Assembly: GCA_003483345.1 (NCBI GenBank)
Contig: DMWH01000057.1
Coordinates: 7,173 to 33,642 of the forward strand
Direction: 5' to 3'
Source of the DNA: Clostridiales bacterium
GTDB taxonomy: Bacteria; Bacillota; Clostridia; Tissierellales; Sedimentibacteraceae
DNA: 26,470 nucleotides
A model generated the notes under the pieces. The model searched no databases. It was not told the DNA's origin and worked only from the letters and a program-made list of their open reading frames with translations. This document shows, one piece after another, positions 22,825 to 26,470 of this stretch; the first letter of the stretch is position 1; each line of letters starts with the position of its first letter. The position numbers were made by a program, and so were the translations under genes.

Positions 22825-24753
22825 TTATTTTTTGATATTTTCGCATATTTTCATCCATAATTCATAAGATGCGTCGCTTGGCATTTTCCAATCTCCTCTG
22901 GGCGACAATGATACGGAGCCTACCTTAACCCCATCAGGCATGCAGGAGCGCTTAAATTGCTGAGTAAAAAATCTTTTATAGAAATTTTTTAATGTTTCAA
23001 GGATAACTTGTTCGTCGTATTCTTCTTTAAAAGCTATTTTTGCCAAATAGTACATTTTTTCCGGTCCGTAACCGTTTTTCATCATATTGTACAGGAAAAA
23101 GTCGTTCAGCTCATATGAGCCTACCGAGTTTTCCGTAAGCTGACGAATATTTCCTTCCTTGTCCGGTGGAAGCAGTTCAGGGCTTACGGGAGTGTTGCAT
23201 ATATCAAGAAGTGTTTTTTGCATTTCTCCTGATGTTTTAGAATCCGCATACCACTTAACCATATATTTTATCAAGGTCTTGGGAACTCCTGAATTAACGC
23301 TGTACATTGACATATGGTCCCCGTTGTATGTGCACCATCCTAAGGCAAGCTCGGATAAATCACCTGTTCCTACCACGAGTCCTCCTTCTTGATTGGCAAT
23401 ATCCATTAAAATTTGTGTTCTTTCCCTTGCTTGTGAATTTTCATAAGTAACATCATGATTGTTTATATCATGTCCTATATCTTTATAATGTTGCATGCAT
23501 GCATCCTTTATGGATATTTCTCGTAAGGTTACTCCTAATTCATCAATCAGTATATGGGCATTTTTGTAAGTTCTCTCTGATGTTCCAAATCCCGGCATAA
23601 TAACAGTAATTATATTTGTAAGCGGTAATTTTAATTTCTTAATTGCTTCAACCGCCACAATCAATGCTAATGTGCTGTCTAGACCTCCTGATATCCCCAG
23701 AATGGCTTTTTTTGAACCAATCTTTTTCATGCGCTGAGAAAGACCTGCAGCCTGAATTTTTAGGATATTAGAAAAACTTTTATCTCTGTCTTCGGGTCTT
23801 GCAGGTATAAAAGGTCTGGGCTCAACAAACCTTTCAAGCTTCAAATTTTCACTGTAGCCTAAATTAAAATTGACATATTTGTAATTTTTTCTTTCTATAT
23901 TTGAATTATAAACATTTAAGCTTCTTTTTTCATTATTTATTTTTTCTATATCAATATCTGAATATATGAAACCGTCGCATAAATTATCTTCCTTTAATAT
24001 TTTGCCGTCTTCCGCAATTATGCAGTGTCCGGAAAATACTACATCAGTTGTGCTTTCTTCTTCGCCGGAAGAAGTATAAACATATGATGTTATGCATTTG
24101 GAAGATTGCATCTTTACCAAATCTCTTCGGTAATCTGCCTTACCTGATGTTTCGCTGCTCGCGGACAAATTAAGTATTAAGTTGGCACCCTGCAAAGCAT
24201 GATATGAGCTTGGAGGAATAGTTGCCCATAAATCTTCACATATATCCACTCCAACACATAGCGAAGATATATCATCCTTAAACAAAAGGTTTTCGCTAAA
24301 AATTACTTCCTGCTCGCAAAGTGTAACTATGTCTGATAACCTGTAAGATGCAGGAACAAACCATCTCATTTCATAAAACTCTTTGTAATTAGGTATATAT
24401 GTTTTAGGAACAACACCAAGTATTTTTCCTTCCTTAAATATTACGGCGCAATTAAACAGCTTGGTGTCGGCTTTTACGGGCATTCCCACAGCTATAAGCA
24501 TATTCAAATACTTTGTTTCTTCCAATAAAAGGCTTAATGCTTCTTCGCATTTATTTATCAATGTATTCTGGCTAAACAAATCTTGACAAGTGTATCCCGT
24601 TAAACAAAGTTCAGGAAATACCAAGACTCTGACTTTTTCTTTTTCCGCTTTTAATATTATTTCCTTAATTTTAATTGCATTATAATTTGGGTCTGCAACT
24701 CTTATGGATGGTACTGCCGAAGCGACTCTTATATATTCAAAATTCTTATCCAT
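22825..24753 (-). CDS. nadE: Glutamine-dependent NAD+ synthetase
   Basis: NadE makes NAD+ from nicotinic acid adenine dinucleotide, with ammonia released from glutamine by its own amidase domain. The 642-residue two-domain form is seen. An N-terminal nitrilase-type glutaminase (about 1-290) has the E48-K117-C172 triad (VFPELCLTG, VVPKTYIPNY, GVDICEDLW). The C-terminal synthetase has the ATP pyrophosphatase loop S356-GGLDS and the VVGTGDLSELALGWCTYNGD block. ATG 24753 is chosen because AGAGG lies five bases before it; a GTG two codons earlier overlaps the site. The gene starts eight bases after the Nif3-like gene and probably shares its transcript. Confidence 0.97.
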   Translation of the reverse strand: MDKNFEYIRVASAVPSIRVADPNYNAIKIKEIILKAEKEKVRVLVFPELCLTGYTCQDLFSQNTLINKCEEALSLLLEETKYLNMLIAVGMPVKADTKLFNCAVIFKEGKILGVVPKTYIPNYKEFYEMRWFVPASYRLSDIVTLCEQEVIFSENLLFKDDISSLCVGVDICEDLWATIPPSSYHALQGANLILNLSASSETSGKADYRRDLVKMQSSKCITSYVYTSSGEEESTTDVVFSGHCIIAEDGKILKEDNLCDGFIYSDIDIEKINNEKRSLNVYNSNIERKNYKYVNFNLGYSENLKLERFVEPRPFIPARPEDRDKSFSNILKIQAAGLSQRMKKIGSKKAILGISGGLDSTLALIVAVEAIKKLKLPLTNIITVIMPGFGTSERTYKNAHILIDELGVTLREISIKDACMQHYKDIGHDINNHDVTYENSQARERTQILMDIANQEGGLVVGTGDLSELALGWCTYNGDHMSMYSVNSGVPKTLIKYMVKWYADSKTSGEMQKTLLDICNTPVSPELLPPDKEGNIRQLTENSVGSYELNDFFLYNMMKNGYGPEKMYYLAKIAFKEEYDEQVILETLKNFYKRFFTQQFKRSCMPDGVKVGSVSLSPRGDWKMPSDASYELWMKICENIKK

Positions 24754-24761
24754 ATCCACCT

Positions 24762-25535
24762 CTAAATTATTTTTTCAGCTGTTATATTTTTCTTAAAATT
24801 AATTATTTCCAATCCTGTTTTTTCTAATACTTCCATTAGTGTTTCCATTGAGTATATTTCCGTGTTGTAATGACCTGCATCAATAATGCATAAATTATTT
24901 TTTACAGCTTCCTGTGCCTGGTGATATTTTATATCTCCGGTTATGTAAAGATCAGCTTTTTGCCTTATAGCATCCTCAATGAATTCACCGCCGCTGCCGC
25001 CGCAAAATGCAACCCTTCTAACTGTTTTTTCTCCATTGCAATACAATTTGACATATTCAGCTCCAAGAGCTTCTTTTACTAATTTGGTATACTCAATTAT
25101 ATTAACGGGAGCTACATCTCCTATTGCTCCATATCCGCTGTTATCAATATTTATTGGATGAAGAACCTGATAATTTAATATATTCAGTCTTTTTGCCAAG
25201 CTATATGTAACTCCCTTATCAGCCATGTCATAACTTGTGTGCATGCTGTAAACATTTATATTTTCTTTAATTAACATTTTAATAATTTCACCGTCGTATG
25301 TATCAAAATCAATTTTTCTGATACTGCCGAAAAAAAACGGATGGTGAGTAATTATTAAATCAACCTTATGTTGAACAGCGTATTCAATTGCTTCCTTATT
25401 GATGTCCAAGGTTAACATAATTTTATTTATGTTAACTTCCATGGAGCCCAGCTGTAATCCGCTGTTGTCCCAGGATTCATGCTCCTTCAACTTTACTTCT
25501 TCATTTAATAAATTAATAATATTATTTAAATTCAT
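24762..25535 (-). CDS. Nif3/DUF34 family metal-binding protein
   Basis: The 257-residue protein belongs to the NIF3/DUF34 family (YqfO in Bacillus), often labelled GTP cyclohydrolase 1 type 2, a name with limited support. Conserved features are WDNSGLQLG at 22-30, the metal-binding pair H64-H65 (DLIITHHPFF), MHTSYD, the glycine-rich GGSGGEF, and GHYNTE near the end. It lacks the extra middle domain found in longer homologs. The ATG overlaps the trmK stop by four bases. Pairing of trmK (yqfN) with yqfO is conserved in Bacillus. The molecular role is not known. Confidence 0.92.
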   Translation of the reverse strand: MNLNNIINLLNEEVKLKEHESWDNSGLQLGSMEVNINKIMLTLDINKEAIEYAVQHKVDLIITHHPFFFGSIRKIDFDTYDGEIIKMLIKENINVYSMHTSYDMADKGVTYSLAKRLNILNYQVLHPINIDNSGYGAIGDVAPVNIIEYTKLVKEALGAEYVKLYCNGEKTVRRVAFCGGSGGEFIEDAIRQKADLYITGDIKYHQAQEAVKNNLCIIDAGHYNTEIYSMETLMEVLEKTGLEIINFKKNITAEKII

Positions 25536-26206
25536 CTTATTAATTCCCTAATTTTCTTGTTTTTTCTTTTTAATTCCTCTATTTTTTCATTATATGCCAC
25601 ATTATCTGCTTTTTCAAGACTGCTGATTATTTTTTTGTTTGTATCAATTACCTTATTTATGTATTCTATCATTACGGTATCTCTTTTATCTGTTAATACT
25701 TTACTTATTTCATAATATATATCGTCCATATATTTGGTAAAGCCTTTTTTTGTCTTTATTACAAAATAAAAATGATTGTATTCCTTTACTATATTTTCAT
25801 CGATTATTTCAAAACCGTTATTACAAAGGTATCTTCTTAAATTATCAACCTTAGTCATAGGCTGTAAAATAAGCTGTTTTGCACTCTCTGCTATATGTTT
25901 TGATCTTTCGATTATTTCTGAAATTAAATCGCCACCCATTCCTGCAACAATAATTGTATCTGCTTCCCCTTCATTTAAAACAGTAAGCCCGTCTCCAAGC
26001 CTAAAGTCACATTTATCACTGAGTTTTACTTCGGATAAATGCTCCCTTGCTCTGTATAAAGGTCCTTTGTTTAAATCAGTCGCTATAATTTTATTGCATA
26101 TTCCTTTTTTTAAAAGCATCTCTGCCACATATCCATGGTCAGTACCTATATCTGCTGCTGTGTTGCATTTATCGACCATTGATACAATACATTCTAATCT
26201 GTTCAT
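25532..26206 (-). CDS. trmK: tRNA (adenine(22)-N1)-methyltransferase TrmK
   Basis: TrmK methylates N1 of A22 in the D-loop of tRNAs. The 224-residue protein has the SAM-binding motif ADIGTDHGY at 18-26, motif II-like IIATDLNKGPL, the catalytic-region TIIVAGMGGDLISEI, and LILQPMTKVDNLRRYL, followed by a helical C-terminus. ATG 26206 follows AGGGGG at five bases; an in-frame ATG fourteen codons earlier has no site. In Bacillus and many Clostridia it follows sigA, which is probably just outside the window to the right. Confidence 0.95.
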   Translation of the reverse strand: MNRLECIVSMVDKCNTAADIGTDHGYVAEMLLKKGICNKIIATDLNKGPLYRAREHLSEVKLSDKCDFRLGDGLTVLNEGEADTIIVAGMGGDLISEIIERSKHIAESAKQLILQPMTKVDNLRRYLCNNGFEIIDENIVKEYNHFYFVIKTKKGFTKYMDDIYYEISKVLTDKRDTVMIEYINKVIDTNKKIISSLEKADNVAYNEKIEELKRKNKKIRELIR

Positions 26207-26230
26207 ACTGACCCCCTTAAATGAATAAAT

Positions 26231-26251
26231 GGAATGTAAATGTTGCATTCC
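26231..26251. repeat. Short hairpin in the trmK leader
   Basis: GGAATG (26231-26236) and CATTCC (26246-26251) form a perfect 6-bp stem with a 9-base loop, 25 bases upstream of the trmK ATG. No T-run follows, so it is probably not a strong terminator. In the gap from 26207 to 26470 only this and the two elements to the right were seen; there is no gene and no clear promoter. Confidence 0.35.
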
Positions 26252-26272
26252 ATCTATATATTAATATAGTTA

Positions 26273-26355
26273 TCATTCAGAGTGTTACACGCAGTCTCCC
26301 TACACAATTTTGTTTGCTACTTTCGTCGCACAAAATTGGTGCTCGTTGCGAATGA
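26273..26355. repeat. 83-bp element with inverted ends (MITE-like candidate)
   Basis: The stretch is bounded by TCATTC (26273-26278) and GAATGA (26350-26355). It contains a 9-bp perfect inverted repeat CAATTTTGT / ACAAAATTG (26305-26313 with 26330-26338). It is GC-richer than its surroundings and codes for nothing visible. It resembles small palindromic intergenic elements; copy number elsewhere cannot be judged here. Confidence 0.4.
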
Positions 26356-26385
26356 CCTACCACTATTTTTCAGAAAACCTAATTT

Positions 26386-26437
26386 GGGGACATTCCTCTA
26401 ACTACAAAGACTATCCCTATAGTATAGGTGTGTCCCC
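26386..26437. repeat. GGGGACA/TGTCCCC hairpin (REP-like copy 3)
   Basis: GGGGACA (26386-26392) and TGTCCCC (26431-26437) bound a 52-base element with an inner hairpin CCTAT-AGT-ATAGG. It carries the shared 10-mer GGTGTGTCCC at 26427-26436. It lies upstream of trmK. Confidence 0.6.
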
Positions 26438-26470
26438 ATACATTGAACAAATAGGGTTAGGGCATCTTTA

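Noticed and set aside
22440-22835. Plus-strand open frame of 131 codons
   Set aside because: It lies opposite the conserved RNase P RNA and the end of nadE; its open state follows from the rnpB sequence.
1-26470. CRISPR array, tRNA, prophage or complete insertion sequence
   Set aside because: No regularly spaced direct repeats, no tRNA cloverleaf, and no transposase or phage genes were seen; the Xer-like gene belongs to the conserved chromosomal locus.

Overview
The window is about 26.5 kb of AT-rich chromosome from an endospore-forming Firmicute, most probably a member of the Clostridia (sensu lato). Three things support this: a complete spoIIIAA-AH operon with spoIVB, spoIIM and spo0A; strong AGGAGG-type ribosome binding sites; and a gene order matching the Bacillus/Clostridium chromosomal backbone. 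The genus cannot be named from the sequence. Almost all genes lie on the minus strand and read from right to left. Only ribU and an MFS transporter are on the plus strand. No tRNA, 5S/16S/23S rRNA, CRISPR array, prophage or full insertion sequence was seen.

Layout from high to low coordinates, which is the direction of minus-strand transcription. (1) 26470-26207: leader region upstream of trmK, holding two repeat-like elements and no gene. (2) 26206-22825: trmK, a Nif3/DUF34 gene and nadE, overlapping or tightly packed. (3) 22803-22300: the RNase P RNA gene with its own promoter and terminator and an unusually long P12 arm. (4) 22229-22052: a possible 39-codon gene and a GGGACA/TGTCCC hairpin. 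(5) Plus-strand island 19727-22020: FMN riboswitch, riboflavin transporter ribU with terminator, then an MFS transporter with its own promoter and a palindromic operator candidate. (6) 19708-19551: a possible 33-codon gene with promoter and ribosome binding site, divergent from ribU. (7) 19493-11445: spoIIIAA to AH, yqhY, nusB, a TsaD-like paralog, xseA and xseB. (8) 11340-7195: promoter, then tlyA, argR, recN and spoIVB. (9) 7142-6182: spo0A with a 0A-box-like site and promoter candidates. (10) 6151-5479: nudF with promoter and terminator. (11) 5415-130: spoIIM, a xerD-like gene, deoB, dacF, scpA and scpB. (12) 53-1: the start of a further membrane-protein gene cut by the window edge.

Functionally this is a sporulation and housekeeping neighbourhood. 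Spo0A commits the cell to sporulation. SpoIIM and DacF act in engulfment and peptidoglycan remodelling. SpoIIIAA-AH forms the mother-cell side of the feeding-tube complex, and SpoIVB signals from forespore to mother cell. ScpA/ScpB (condensin), XerD-like, RecN and XseAB serve chromosome maintenance. NusB, TlyA, TrmK and RNase P act on RNA. NadE, NudF, DeoB and RibU handle nucleotides and cofactors.

The most notable departures from expectation are listed here. The XerD-like recombinase has lost three of six catalytic residues but keeps the tyrosine. A TsaD-like paralog occupies the place of folD, and ispA and dxs are absent between xseB and tlyA. Two small ORFs lie outside the usual annotation size. 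A family of GGGACA/TGTCCC hairpins sharing one 10-mer occurs at three intergenic sites. The ribU riboswitch carries visible alternative pairings. I did not find convincing evidence of a wholly new multi-gene system.
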